From NCBI GenBank assembly GCA_934630855.1, contig CAKTWW010000002.1, positions 1-64,000 of the forward strand: a DNA stretch of 64,000 nucleotides. Reading direction: 5' to 3'. How positions within the stretch are numbered: position 1 is the first letter of the stretch; each line of letters starts with the position of its first letter. Positions 32,058-41,261 of the stretch are shown here, piece after piece. The notes beneath the pieces are model-generated. The model was not told the origin of the DNA. It saw only the letters and a program-made list of their open reading frames with translations, and made no database searches. The DNA is from an uncultured Collinsella sp. (GTDB taxonomy: Bacteria > Actinomycetota > Coriobacteriia > Coriobacteriales > Coriobacteriaceae). A program made the position numbers and the translations under genes.

Positions 32058-33212
32058 GTGATCTGCCCGCATTGTCTCAAGACCATAGAGGACGGCTCCT
32101 CGTTCTGCCCCTATTGCAATGCCTACGTTGGGCCCGGCGACGGCCCCGAGCACACTGAGTTCGTGTTTTGTGACGGCTGCGGCGCCCGCCTGTCTCCGCA
32201 TGACCGCACCTGTCCCAAGTGCGGCCGTCCCGCGCCGGGCATTCTTTCTAAGGACGCCGCCGCATCTGACCTGGCAGCAGGCCGTACGGCTGGTTTTCCG
32301 CGTCTGACCCAGGAGCAGATCGATACCGAGGTCCCTCATGCGCCGGCTTCTGCCGCCGCGGTGCTCTCGGATGCCGCCGACCCCAACGAGACCTGCGTGC
32401 TGCCGGCCTTCGACAAGGACTTCGGCATCCCCAAGGTCGATATCCTCCTGCCGGTGTCCCTGCGCGACGATGCTCAGTCCAAAACTCAAAAACCCAAGCG
32501 CAAGGTGCACCCGGACGAGGATGCCTATCATAAGCATAAGCGTCACGTCCCTAAGCCGCTCATCGTCATTGCGGTGCTTGCTGCTGTGTGCGGCGGCGCC
32601 TATTGGTTTGTGACGGCGGATCCCATGGGCGTCATGCCGGGCTTCTACGATCAGTTTGGCCAGGCGGCCAAGACCGCTTTCCCCTCACGCCAGAAAGGCG
32701 AGGCTACCGAGGACGACACCAAGTCCGACGATACCGCGGAGGTCGTTCAAGAGGAGACTGTCCTTTCCGACGACCAGCTCTATACCAAGCTCGACGGGCT
32801 GTACCAGACCATCGTGTCGTATAGCGACGATGACCAGATCGGCGAGGTCATCGACTCGTTTAACAGCGGCTATCTTCGCACACCGCTTTCTACGCGTCAG
32901 GAGTTGTCGCAGAGTGCTTACGCCCTGCGTGACCAGATCAAAAAGACCCAAGACGAGCTCAACAACCTTAAGGTGCAGGACGATACCGTCTACGCGGAGG
33001 ATATCGAGCATCTAAAGCAGCTTACCGAGTGGATGTACGAGCGCGTCGACATGATCTGCCAAAGCTGGGATATCTCGCTGTCCATTCCCGATGGCGAGTC
33101 GCTGAGCGCCCGTCAGAGCGAGATTCTGGCGCCCATCGCACAGGGCGGCAACAGCGCCCTTAACCAGTACGATGCCAACGTGAGCGCCTGGAAGCCGCAG
33201 CCGCGTTCGTAA
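32058..33212 (+). CDS. Zinc-ribbon membrane protein of unknown function
   Basis: 384 residues. Two four-Cys zinc ribbons lie at the N-terminus: CPHC...CPYC (residues 3-21) and CDGC...CPKC (about 39-56). A disordered stretch of about 100 residues follows, then one membrane segment (LIVIAVLAAVCGGAYWFVTA, about 170-189) and an external C-terminal helical domain of about 190 residues with heptad-like charge patterns. Cytosolic zinc ribbons joined to an external coil suggest a sensor or scaffold of the envelope. No enzyme motif is present. Start is GTG after AAAGAGG; an ATG 5 bases earlier is out of frame. Confidence 0.6.
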   Translation: MICPHCLKTIEDGSSFCPYCNAYVGPGDGPEHTEFVFCDGCGARLSPHDRTCPKCGRPAPGILSKDAAASDLAAGRTAGFPRLTQEQIDTEVPHAPASAAAVLSDAADPNETCVLPAFDKDFGIPKVDILLPVSLRDDAQSKTQKPKRKVHPDEDAYHKHKRHVPKPLIVIAVLAAVCGGAYWFVTADPMGVMPGFYDQFGQAAKTAFPSRQKGEATEDDTKSDDTAEVVQEETVLSDDQLYTKLDGLYQTIVSYSDDDQIGEVIDSFNSGYLRTPLSTRQELSQSAYALRDQIKKTQDELNNLKVQDDTVYAEDIEHLKQLTEWMYERVDMICQSWDISLSIPDGESLSARQSEILAPIAQGGNSALNQYDANVSAWKPQPRS

Positions 33213-33317
33213 TTTGTTGCCCTCCGGCGGCATAACCTGCGTGCGCAATTGATGGAAGCCCGTGCTTATTGCTACAATTCGTACAAATATGCTTTAAACG
33301 CACGAGGAAGGAACCAC

Positions 33318-33860
33318 ATGTTTGGTTTTAAGAAAGAGCTTTACACGCCCGAGTACCAGCTCGCTGGTGACGAGTGCGCGATCATCGAGACGTCGAAGGG
33401 CACGATCAAGGTCAAGTTTGACGGCGAGGGCGCTCCCATCCATGTGGCGAACTTCTGCGAGCTTTCCACGATGGGCTTCTATGACGGCCTTAAGTTTCAT
33501 CGCTATGTGCCCGGCTTTGTGATCCAGGGCGGCGACCCCAACACCCGCGATATGTCCGGTGCGGACGTCGCCGCCGGCCTTGAGGGTCCCGACGGCATGC
33601 CCGGAACCGGTGGCCCCGGCTACTGCATCAAGGGCGAGTTCGCCACCAACCCGCGCAACAGCCATGTGGACGGCGCGCTCGCCATGGCGCGTTCCATGGA
33701 TCCCGATTCCGCGGGCTCGCAGTTCTACTTCTGCCTGGGCGCCCAGCACAACCTCGACTCCGGCTATACCGTCTTCGGTACCACGGTCGAGGGCCTCGAC
33801 GTGATTTCGCAGCTGCGTGCCGGCGACGAGATCGTCCACGTCGAGATCGTTCACGAGTAA
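33318..33860 (+). CDS. Cyclophilin-type peptidyl-prolyl cis-trans isomerase
   Basis: 180 residues. FHRYVPGFVIQGGDP carries the catalytic Arg and the hydrophobic pocket. GPGYCIKGEF, ALAMARSMDPDSAGSQFYFCLG and TVFGTTVEGLDVISQL complete the fold. No signal peptide is visible, so it is cytoplasmic and probably helps protein folding. ATG 33318 has GGAAGGA upstream; an in-frame start 23 codons earlier lacks one. The next gene begins 12 bases after its stop, suggesting an operon. Confidence 0.92.
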   Translation: MFGFKKELYTPEYQLAGDECAIIETSKGTIKVKFDGEGAPIHVANFCELSTMGFYDGLKFHRYVPGFVIQGGDPNTRDMSGADVAAGLEGPDGMPGTGGPGYCIKGEFATNPRNSHVDGALAMARSMDPDSAGSQFYFCLGAQHNLDSGYTVFGTTVEGLDVISQLRAGDEIVHVEIVHE

Positions 33861-33872
33861 AAGGGGACTTCC

Positions 33873-35168
33873 TTGAATAGCCAGCTGATCCAACAGGGCC
33901 GCGCCGCTTATCGCGCCGGTGATTTTTCCGCTGCCGCCCAGATGCTCGGTGCGGCAAAGACTCCCAGCGAGATCATGGGCGAGGCCGACCATCTGCGCGG
34001 CAATGCCCTGATGCACCTGGGTATGTACGCCGAGGCCGCCGAGGCCTATGCCGCCGCCCTTAACGACGGCACCTACGGCAAGCGCGGCGCGCTGCTCACC
34101 AACCGCGGCAAGGCGCTTGCCGCCGTGGGCGATTACACCACGGCTGCCCAGGCCTTCTCCGCCGCCACCCAGGACGCATCCTACGCAACGCCCTTTAAGG
34201 CCTACCTGGGGCTTGGCAACGCGCTCTTCCAGTCGGGTGACTACGCCAACGCCGGCACCGCCTTCCGTCAGGCCGCCATCGATGGCGCCAACCCGGCTCC
34301 CGCTGCAGCCCTTGGCGATCTCGGCCGCTGCTTCATCAAGCTTGGCCGCCCGGCAGACGCCGTGGAGACCTATCGCACGGCCATCGATTTTGCCGGTCCG
34401 CGCGACGACAGCCGCGCGCTGAACGCCGGCATGGGCGAGGCGCTCTCTGCCGCCGGTCGTCCTTCAGAGGCGCTCGACGCCTTTAACGCCGCCACCGCAG
34501 ACGGCATCTACCAGCTCACGCCCGAGCAGTCCGACGAGCTCGCCCGCGTACACGATTCGCTTGCCGCGCTTTCGGCCCAGACCGCCATGGCTACGGCTCC
34601 GGCGCCCTCGATGGACGCGCCTGCCGTCGACCCGCTCGATCCCACGGGCGCGACCGGCCAGTTTATGCCCGATCCCTCAGACACCGGCTTCTTTACGCTG
34701 TCTGAGTCCGAGATGGTCCAGCAGGACCGCAAGCAGGCCAAGGTCCGCCGCCGTCACCGTCACACGGGTCTCAAGGTGTTTTTGGTCCTGCTTCTGCTGA
34801 TCGTGATCGCCGCAGGCGGTCTGGGCTTTGCCTACACGCGCGGCCTGGGCTTCCCCTCGCAGGAGTCCGTCATCACCGATCTGTTCCAGGCTGCCGGCGA
34901 CGGTGACACCGCCAAGGCCGAGTCCTGCCTGGCCTCGAGCCTGTCCGAGGACGCCAAGGCGATGATCATCTCCTCGATTCCGCAGGGCGCCACCGTCTCT
35001 GTCGAGGGCATGGACCAGTCCATGACCGAGACCACCGCCAAGGTGAAGGCTTCGCTGTCCAAGGGCGGCGAGCAGGAGTACACCGTCAAATTCGTGCGCT
35101 CCGACAACCATATCGGTTGGGCCGTGTCCTCGTTCGATATCGATTTCTCGGCTGCCGATAACCAGTAG
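33873..35168 (+). CDS. TPR-repeat membrane protein
   Basis: 431 residues. About six tetratricopeptide-like repeats cover residues 1-235 (for example AAEAYAAALNDGTYGKRGALL, and NAGTAFRQAAIDG). A low-complexity acidic linker, a basic RRRHRH cluster and one membrane span (KVFLVLLLLIVIAAGGLGFAY, about 303-323) follow. The external C-terminus of about 105 residues resembles a small DUF4878-like or NTF2-like domain. TPR repeats inside and a small domain outside suggest an adaptor role in envelope assembly, in keeping with the mre cluster downstream. Start is TTG after AAGGGGA. Confidence 0.65.
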   Translation: MNSQLIQQGRAAYRAGDFSAAAQMLGAAKTPSEIMGEADHLRGNALMHLGMYAEAAEAYAAALNDGTYGKRGALLTNRGKALAAVGDYTTAAQAFSAATQDASYATPFKAYLGLGNALFQSGDYANAGTAFRQAAIDGANPAPAAALGDLGRCFIKLGRPADAVETYRTAIDFAGPRDDSRALNAGMGEALSAAGRPSEALDAFNAATADGIYQLTPEQSDELARVHDSLAALSAQTAMATAPAPSMDAPAVDPLDPTGATGQFMPDPSDTGFFTLSESEMVQQDRKQAKVRRRHRHTGLKVFLVLLLLIVIAAGGLGFAYTRGLGFPSQESVITDLFQAAGDGDTAKAESCLASSLSEDAKAMIISSIPQGATVSVEGMDQSMTETTAKVKASLSKGGEQEYTVKFVRSDNHIGWAVSSFDIDFSAADNQ

Positions 35169-35191
35169 TGACCTTATGGGGTTTGGCCATG

Positions 35192-35222
35192 CCCGGTGCC
35201 TCGCCGCGAGCGGGGTGCCGGG
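35192..35222 (+). terminator. GC-rich hairpin before mreB
   Basis: CCCGGTGCCTCGC and GCGGGGTGCCGGG pair with three G-U pairs around CGCGA, followed only by TTTG. It is a plausible but weak terminator separating the TPR gene from the mre operon. Confidence 0.5.
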
Positions 35223-35281
35223 TTTGCGCTAGTATGAGCTATTAGGTTTTCCAGCAATCATCCAACACATCAGGAGTTGCG

Positions 35282-36325
35282 TTGTTTTCTTTGATGGATA
35301 TGTTCTTCGGTAGCTACGCGGGCGATCTTGCCATCGACCTCGGCACCGCCAACACGCTTGTCTCCGTGCGCGGCAAGGGTATCGTCATCCGCGAGCCCTC
35401 TGTCGTTGCCATCGACAAAAACGACGAGCGCATTCTGGCGGTCGGCATCGAGGCCAAGCGCATGCTCGGCCGTACGCCCGGCAACATCGTGGCCGTTCGC
35501 CCCCTTAAGGACGGCGTCATCGCCGACTTCGATGTTACCGAGGCCATGCTTCGCTATTTTATCGACAAGGCGTCCGAGAAGCGCTATCCGTGGACCCCGC
35601 GTCCGCGCGTCGTCGTGTGCGTCCCCTCCGGCGTCACATCGGTCGAGAAGCGCGCCGTCTTTGAGGCCACGATCCAGGCCGGCGCTCGCCAGGCCTACCT
35701 GATCGAGGAGCCCATGGCGGCCGCCATCGGCGCCGACCTGCCCGTCGAGGAGCCCACCGGCTCCATGGTCATCGACATCGGCGGCGGTACCACCGAGGTC
35801 GCCGTTATCGCCATGGGCGGTATCGTCGTTTCCCAGTCCATTCGTATTGCCGGCGACGAGTTCGATCAGGCAATCCTCACGCATGTTCGCGATGCCTATA
35901 ACCTGGCCATCGGCGAGCGTACGGCCGAGGACATTAAAATCAAGGTCGGCTCCGCCGTGCCGCTTAAGGACGAGCTCGATGTCGAGGTCAACGGCCGCGA
36001 TGTCATCACGGGCCTGCCCAAGACGGTTCGTATTGAGAGCGAGGAGATCCGCCGTGCCCTCAACAAGCCGCTCGACGAGATGGCCAAGGCCGTTAAGGAC
36101 GCCTTGGACGCCACACCGCCCGATCTGGCCTCGGACCTTATGTACTACGGCATTTTGCTGACCGGCGGCGGCGCGTTGCTGCGCGGCCTTGACGTTCGCC
36201 TGCGCGACGAGACCGGCGTTTCGGTCAACGTCAGCCCCACGGCGCTCGACAACGTCGTCAACGGCTGTGCCCGCGTGCTCGAGGCCAACGCATTTGACGG
36301 CGGCTTCGTCCAGACCAATGCTTAA
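35282..36325 (+). CDS. mreB: Rod shape-determining actin homologue MreB
   Basis: 347 residues, standard length. IDLGTANTLV is phosphate loop 1, VIDIGGGTTEVAVI phosphate loop 2, and LLTGGGALLRGLD the adenosine motif; EEPMAAAIGADLPV is the connecting signature. It polymerises under the membrane and directs elongation by RodA and PBP2, both encoded downstream. The N-terminal MFSLMDMFFG could be the amphipathic membrane helix. TTG 35282 is chosen for AGGAG spacing of 5; ATG 35294 would be 17 bases away. It heads the mreBCD-mrdA-rodA operon. Confidence 0.95.
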   Translation: MFSLMDMFFGSYAGDLAIDLGTANTLVSVRGKGIVIREPSVVAIDKNDERILAVGIEAKRMLGRTPGNIVAVRPLKDGVIADFDVTEAMLRYFIDKASEKRYPWTPRPRVVVCVPSGVTSVEKRAVFEATIQAGARQAYLIEEPMAAAIGADLPVEEPTGSMVIDIGGGTTEVAVIAMGGIVVSQSIRIAGDEFDQAILTHVRDAYNLAIGERTAEDIKIKVGSAVPLKDELDVEVNGRDVITGLPKTVRIESEEIRRALNKPLDEMAKAVKDALDATPPDLASDLMYYGILLTGGGALLRGLDVRLRDETGVSVNVSPTALDNVVNGCARVLEANAFDGGFVQTNA

Positions 36326-36346
36326 TTTCCAAAAGGTGGATTCCAT

Positions 36347-37345
36347 TTGGCACGATCTTCGGGTTTCTCTTCAAATCTGAATACCAAGCGACAATCAACG
36401 GGTATGCGCCCGTTGATTGTTTTCAGTGTGATTTCGGTCTTGCTGCTCACGTTTTACATTCGTGAGGGCGAGGCGGGGCCGATTCATGCCGTGCGCTCGG
36501 GCGTGACGACGATTACCTCGCCGGTGCGCTTTGTGGGCTCGGCGGTGGCGACGCCGTTTAACGCCATCGGCAACGTTTTTTCGAATCTCACCGCCTCGCA
36601 GGACACGCTTGCAGACCTTAAAAAGCAAAACGAGGAGCTGACCTCCAAGGTGGCGGAGCTCTCCGAGGCGCAAAAGACCGCCGAGCGCCTTGAGGGCCTG
36701 GTCGGCCTGCAGTCGACCTATAACCTCAAGTCGACCGCCGCGCGCATCGTGGGCGCTTCGGGCGATGCCTGGACCTCGACGGTCACCATCGACAAGGGTT
36801 CTGCCGACGGTCTTGCCATCAATATGCCCGTGACGAGCTCTGCCGGTGTTATCGGCCAGATTATCGAGGTCTCGGCCAAGACTTCCACCGTGCGCCTGAT
36901 TGGTGACGAGAACTCGGGCGTGTCCGCCATGGTGCAGGACACGCGCGCCCAGGGCATGCTTCAGGGCCAGCCCGACGGCACCCTGCGTCTCGATTACGTA
37001 AGCGTCGACTCCGATGTCAAGGTGGGCGATATCATCGTGACCTCGGGCATCGGCGGCGTGTTCCCTAAGGGCCTGCCGCTGGGTACCGTGTCCTCGGTCG
37101 AGAAGTCGGCCAACGACGTGTACTACACCATCGTGGTGCGCGCGCAGACCACGGCCGAGAACAACGAGGAAGTGTTGGTCATTACCTCGCTGACCGACGA
37201 GCAGTCGGCCTCGGACGATGATGTGAATACGGCCAACAGCACGCCGCAGGGCACCTCGCGCGATGCGGCGACCAAGACCAAGGACGAGAGCTCGGACGAC
37301 AGCTCCGATTCGTCCGATACGACCGACTCGGGTTCGAGCGAATAG
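36347..37345 (+). CDS. mreC: Rod shape-determining protein MreC
   Basis: 332 residues: one N-terminal membrane anchor (about 22-38), a coiled coil (about 82-118, LADLKKQNEELTSKVAEL), then two beta-barrel domains including TVTIDKGSADGL, VVTSSG-like MPVTSSAGVIGQI and GDIIVTSGIGGVFPKGLPLG, the family signature. MreC links MreB to the PBP2/RodA synthase outside the membrane. A Ser/Asp-rich disordered tail of about 45 residues ends the protein. Start TTG follows AAAGGTGGA. Confidence 0.93.
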   Translation: MARSSGFSSNLNTKRQSTGMRPLIVFSVISVLLLTFYIREGEAGPIHAVRSGVTTITSPVRFVGSAVATPFNAIGNVFSNLTASQDTLADLKKQNEELTSKVAELSEAQKTAERLEGLVGLQSTYNLKSTAARIVGASGDAWTSTVTIDKGSADGLAINMPVTSSAGVIGQIIEVSAKTSTVRLIGDENSGVSAMVQDTRAQGMLQGQPDGTLRLDYVSVDSDVKVGDIIVTSGIGGVFPKGLPLGTVSSVEKSANDVYYTIVVRAQTTAENNEEVLVITSLTDEQSASDDDVNTANSTPQGTSRDAATKTKDESSDDSSDSSDTTDSGSSE

Positions 37346-37357
37346 GGAGGCACGTCC

Positions 37358-37924
37358 ATGGATCTTCACGAGCAGGGGGCGAGCTCCCGTACGTTTGCGA
37401 TTGCGGCCGTCGTGTGCGTGCTGCTGCAGGTGGGCCTGGCACCGCAGATCTCTATCGCGGGCGGGCGCGTCAACTTTATGATTATCCTGGTGTGCCTGGG
37501 CGTCTTCTCGGGCGACCCCACGCGCGCCGTTGTCTGCGGCTTTTGCAGCGGCCTGTTCTATGACCTGTCGGCATCGGTGCCGGTGGGCGTTATGTCGCTG
37601 CTGCTGACGGTGGGAAGCTTTGCCCTGGTGCATAGCGCCGCCGGTCAGGTGGGCGGCAGTCCGAGCGCGCGCAGCATCACCGTTGGCGCCTTCGCACTCG
37701 CCATCAACGTGGTGTACAGCATTATCTTGCTCTTTATGGGTTTGGAGACGAGCTTTGTGGTTGCCATTTTTGGGCATGCCCTGCCGTCTTCGGTTCTGAC
37801 GGGCCTGGTCGCCATTCCGTTTTTGATGTCCGGCGCCGCGCCGCAGGCCGGTTACGGATTCTCCGCACGCGGTAACCGCCAGACGGGCATGCGCTTTAAG
37901 CCCAAGACCCGAAAGCTCAAATAG
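37358..37924 (+). CDS. mreD: Rod shape-determining protein MreD
   Basis: 188 residues, about five membrane spans, with the typical short acidic loop GDPTRAVVCGFCSGLFYDL. Small hydrophobic MreD partners MreC. Placed between mreC (12-base gap) and mrdA. Sequence conservation in this family is low, so position is the main evidence. The basic C-terminus (RFKPKTRKLK) is cytoplasmic by the positive-inside rule. Confidence 0.85.
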   Translation: MDLHEQGASSRTFAIAAVVCVLLQVGLAPQISIAGGRVNFMIILVCLGVFSGDPTRAVVCGFCSGLFYDLSASVPVGVMSLLLTVGSFALVHSAAGQVGGSPSARSITVGAFALAINVVYSIILLFMGLETSFVVAIFGHALPSSVLTGLVAIPFLMSGAAPQAGYGFSARGNRQTGMRFKPKTRKLK

Positions 37925-37937
37925 GGGAGGCCCATAG

Positions 37938-40007
37938 ATGTCTTCCCAGCTGACGGTCATCATCGCCGGTATCGTGTTGGTCGTGGCCATTGTGGTCGCG
38001 CTCGTCATCATGCGCCGCGGTGATTCCCGTTTTACCTACGATACGCAGCACGGCACCAGCCCTCGCGCCACCGAGGGCGAGGGCAATACGGCCGCGACGG
38101 CATTTAAGGGCCGCTTCTCTATCCTCACCACCGGCGTGGGCGCGATGTTTGCCGCGCTCGCCGTCAAGCTGTGGGGCATGCAGATGGTCTCGTCGGACTA
38201 TTACGACAAGCAGGCCAAGAGCAATCAGACCCGCACCGTCACCACGCCTGCCGTGCGCGGGCGCATCCTCGACCGCAACGGCGTGGCGCTCGTGCAAAAC
38301 CGTCCCTCGCTTGCCGTCGTCGCCTATCGCGACCTGGCTGACGACACCGTGCTGGTGCATCATCTGGCCAATGTGCTCGGCATGCCCTACGTCGCGGTGC
38401 TGCGCAACATTCAAGACAATTCAGAGGGCGCCCAGAGCCTTCACACTATCGCCACCGATGTGCGTCGCTCCACGGTCGCCTATATCCAGGAGCATGCCGG
38501 TGAGTTTCCGGGCGTGAAGATCGCCGAGCGCACCGAGCGTCAGTACCCGTATGGCGAGACCGCCTGCCACATCTTGGGCTACACCGGTACCATTACCTCT
38601 GAGCAGCTCGAGGCGCAGAACAAGAAGTCCTCTGGCAACGACGACGCCTCTGCCGGTCAGATTACGTACCAGTCGGGCGATATCGTGGGCCAGGCGGGCG
38701 TCGAGAGCTACTACGAGAACCTGCTGCAGGGTATCCGCGGTGAGCAGACCGTTAAGGTCGATGCCTCGGGTAACGTGACCGGTCAGGCCGGCGCCGTGCC
38801 CGCCAAGGCCGGCTCGGATATTAAGCTCACGCTCGACCTCAAGATTCAGCAGGCTTGCGAGACGGCGCTGGCAAGTGCCATCGAGCTTGCCAAGACCACG
38901 GGCTACAGCAACGCCGGCAACGGCGCCGTGGTGTGCCTCGATCCCAACAACGGCGAGATCCTGGGCATGGCGAGTGAGCCCAAGTTCGATCCGTCGGTGT
39001 TTATCGGCGGTGTCTCCAACGACGTGTGGACCGAGCTCAACGATGACGAGGGCTCGCATCCGCTGCTCAACCGCGCCATCAGCGGCCAGTACATGTCGGC
39101 CTCGACCATCAAACCGCTCTCGGCCTTGGCGGGCCTTGAGTTTGGCACCTACACTTCGGGTCAGACGACCGACTGCACGGGCTATTGGACCGGTTTGGGT
39201 AAGTCTTGGGGTAAGTACTGCTGGCTGCACTCCGGCCATGGCACGATGACGCTTCAGTCTGGTATCGCCAACTCCTGCGACCCCGTGTTCTACGACATGG
39301 GCAAGGCGTTCTTTTACGACGACCAGCATTCCGAGGGCCTGCAGGAGGTCTTTCGCCGTTGGGGTCTGGGCAAGACTTGCGGTATCGACCTGCCAAGTGA
39401 GGGCGCGGGCCGCATTCCCGATGCCGAGTGGAAAGAGTCCTACTTTACCGATGCCTCGGCCGAAGACCGCAAGTGGAACGCCGGCGACATGACCAACATT
39501 GCCATTGGGCAGGGCGACATTTTGGTGACACCGCTGCAGATGGCGTGCGCCTACATGGGCCTTGCCAACGGCGGCAAGCAGTACGTGCCGCATGTGTTTT
39601 TGTCGGCCGTCTCACGCGATGGCGACGGCGACGCCTGCAAGTACAACGGCAAGGGCAAAAAGAAGCGCCTGGAGGCTCAAATTAACAGCGATGCCGACCT
39701 GACGCTGGTCCGTAACGGCATGCACGACGTGATCTACTCGGCGTCGACTTCGACCGCCGCGCATTTTAACTCCCTGACCCCTACGGTCTACGGCAAGTCC
39801 GGCACGGGCGAGAAAAGCGGCGAGGACGATTACGCGTGGTTTTGCGCCTATGCGCCGGCCGACGATCCCAAGTACGTGATCGTCACCGTCCTGGAGCAGG
39901 GCGGCGGCGGTTCCGATACCGCGCTGCATGTCGTGCGCGATGTCCTCGGTGCGATTTATGACGAGCCTGACACGTCGACGGCTACGGGCGATTCCTCGGT
40001 TCGATAG
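37938..40007 (+). CDS. mrdA: Penicillin-binding protein 2, elongasome transpeptidase
   Basis: 689 residues. The dimerisation domain has RGRILDRNGVALVQN and the conserved GxxG-type YPYGETACHILGY. Transpeptidase motifs: STIK with nucleophile Ser389, SCD at 446-448 (SxD, as in E. coli PBP2), and KSGTG at 620-624. Two hydrophobic segments precede the catalytic part (about 5-25 and 60-80), where one is usual. An extra N-terminal segment would place the first residues outside or form a hairpin. It crosslinks peptidoglycan with glycosyltransferase RodA, encoded 9 bases downstream. Confidence 0.93.
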   Translation: MSSQLTVIIAGIVLVVAIVVALVIMRRGDSRFTYDTQHGTSPRATEGEGNTAATAFKGRFSILTTGVGAMFAALAVKLWGMQMVSSDYYDKQAKSNQTRTVTTPAVRGRILDRNGVALVQNRPSLAVVAYRDLADDTVLVHHLANVLGMPYVAVLRNIQDNSEGAQSLHTIATDVRRSTVAYIQEHAGEFPGVKIAERTERQYPYGETACHILGYTGTITSEQLEAQNKKSSGNDDASAGQITYQSGDIVGQAGVESYYENLLQGIRGEQTVKVDASGNVTGQAGAVPAKAGSDIKLTLDLKIQQACETALASAIELAKTTGYSNAGNGAVVCLDPNNGEILGMASEPKFDPSVFIGGVSNDVWTELNDDEGSHPLLNRAISGQYMSASTIKPLSALAGLEFGTYTSGQTTDCTGYWTGLGKSWGKYCWLHSGHGTMTLQSGIANSCDPVFYDMGKAFFYDDQHSEGLQEVFRRWGLGKTCGIDLPSEGAGRIPDAEWKESYFTDASAEDRKWNAGDMTNIAIGQGDILVTPLQMACAYMGLANGGKQYVPHVFLSAVSRDGDGDACKYNGKGKKKRLEAQINSDADLTLVRNGMHDVIYSASTSTAAHFNSLTPTVYGKSGTGEKSGEDDYAWFCAYAPADDPKYVIVTVLEQGGGGSDTALHVVRDVLGAIYDEPDTSTATGDSSVR

Positions 40008-40016
40008 GAGGTTGCG

Positions 40017-41243
40017 ATGGACTTTTCGCCGGCGGACCTGTTCCGCTCTACCAAGACCGGCTCTCGCAGCAGCCTGGACCGCGTCAACAAGCAGATTTCC
40101 GCATCGCGCGGAACGTTTCGTCAAAAGGTGCACATCGGCGTGTTGCTGGCGACCGTGGCGCTCGTTACCTACGGCGCCATCATCATCTGGTCGGCCTCGC
40201 AGTTTAAGGCCGATGCCTCGTTTTCGCGCCACCTGCTGGGTATTGGCATCGGTGCCGTTTTAGCTGTGCTCGTGTGGCGCACCGACCTGCGCGGCATCTC
40301 TAATTTCTCGACGGCATTGCTCGTGATCGACCTTATCGTGATCTTTTCGCCCAAGATTCCGGGCCTGTCATACACGGGCGGCTTGGGTATGACGGGATGG
40401 ATCAAGATTCCCGGTATCGGATTGACCTTCCAACCCGTTGAGCTTGCCAAGCTCATTACGATCTTCTTTATCGCCACGCTCGGTTCGCAGTACAACGGGC
40501 GCATCGATTCCGCTCGCGATTACGTCAAGCTCTGCGGCATGCTCTCCATTCCGTTTTTGGCCGTCGTCGCCATGGGTGACTTGGGCTCCGGCTTGGTCGT
40601 TTTGGTCTCGGGCGCTATCGTCATCTGCATGAGTGGCGCGCGCCGCGAATGGGTACTGTCGACCTTGGCCCTGCTCGTGGGCCTTGTCGCGCTCATCTTG
40701 GCGCTCGACTCGGTCTTCGACTCGATCCTGGGCCACGACGTACTCATCAAGCAGTACCAGATGAACCGCTTGACGGTCTTCATCGACCCCGAGAATGCCG
40801 ATTCGGACGATGCCTATAACCTGCAGCAGTCACTTATCGCGGTTGGTTCGGGTGGCTTCTTTGGTAAGGGACTGGGCCATGCGACGCAGTCGGCCGGCGG
40901 CTTTTTGCCCGAGTTCCACACCGACTTCGTCTTCGCCTTTCTGTCCGAGACGTTCGGCTTCTGCGGCTCCTTTTTGCTCCTGTGCCTCTACGTGCTGCTC
41001 ATCTTTTCGACGATTCGCGTCGCCTTTAAGTGCGAGTCGCTCTTCTTGCGCCTGTCGTGCGTGGGCATCGTCGGCATGTGGGCATTTCAGACCTTCGAGA
41101 ATATCGGCATGTGCATTGGCATGATGCCGATTACCGGTATTCCGCTGCCGTTTATTAGCTTTGGTTCGTCGTCGATGATGATTCAGCTTCTGACGGTGGG
41201 TATCGTACAATCCATATGGCGGCATCGTTCGGGCGCCGCGTAA
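40017..41243 (+). CDS. rodA: Peptidoglycan polymerase RodA (SEDS family)
   Basis: 408 residues, about ten membrane spans. SEDS features are clear: the FQPVELAKL motif, the long periplasmic loop with QSLIAVGSGGFFGKGLG, PEFHTDFVFAFLSETFGF (catalytic Asp), and ITGIPLPFISFGSSSM near the C-terminus. It polymerises lipid II together with PBP2. The N-terminus has an additional ~40 cytoplasmic residues. ATG follows AGGAGG. Confidence 0.94.
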   Translation: MDFSPADLFRSTKTGSRSSLDRVNKQISASRGTFRQKVHIGVLLATVALVTYGAIIIWSASQFKADASFSRHLLGIGIGAVLAVLVWRTDLRGISNFSTALLVIDLIVIFSPKIPGLSYTGGLGMTGWIKIPGIGLTFQPVELAKLITIFFIATLGSQYNGRIDSARDYVKLCGMLSIPFLAVVAMGDLGSGLVVLVSGAIVICMSGARREWVLSTLALLVGLVALILALDSVFDSILGHDVLIKQYQMNRLTVFIDPENADSDDAYNLQQSLIAVGSGGFFGKGLGHATQSAGGFLPEFHTDFVFAFLSETFGFCGSFLLLCLYVLLIFSTIRVAFKCESLFLRLSCVGIVGMWAFQTFENIGMCIGMMPITGIPLPFISFGSSSMMIQLLTVGIVQSIWRHRSGAA

Positions 41244-41261
41244 CCGCTGGAGGGGTTTGCT

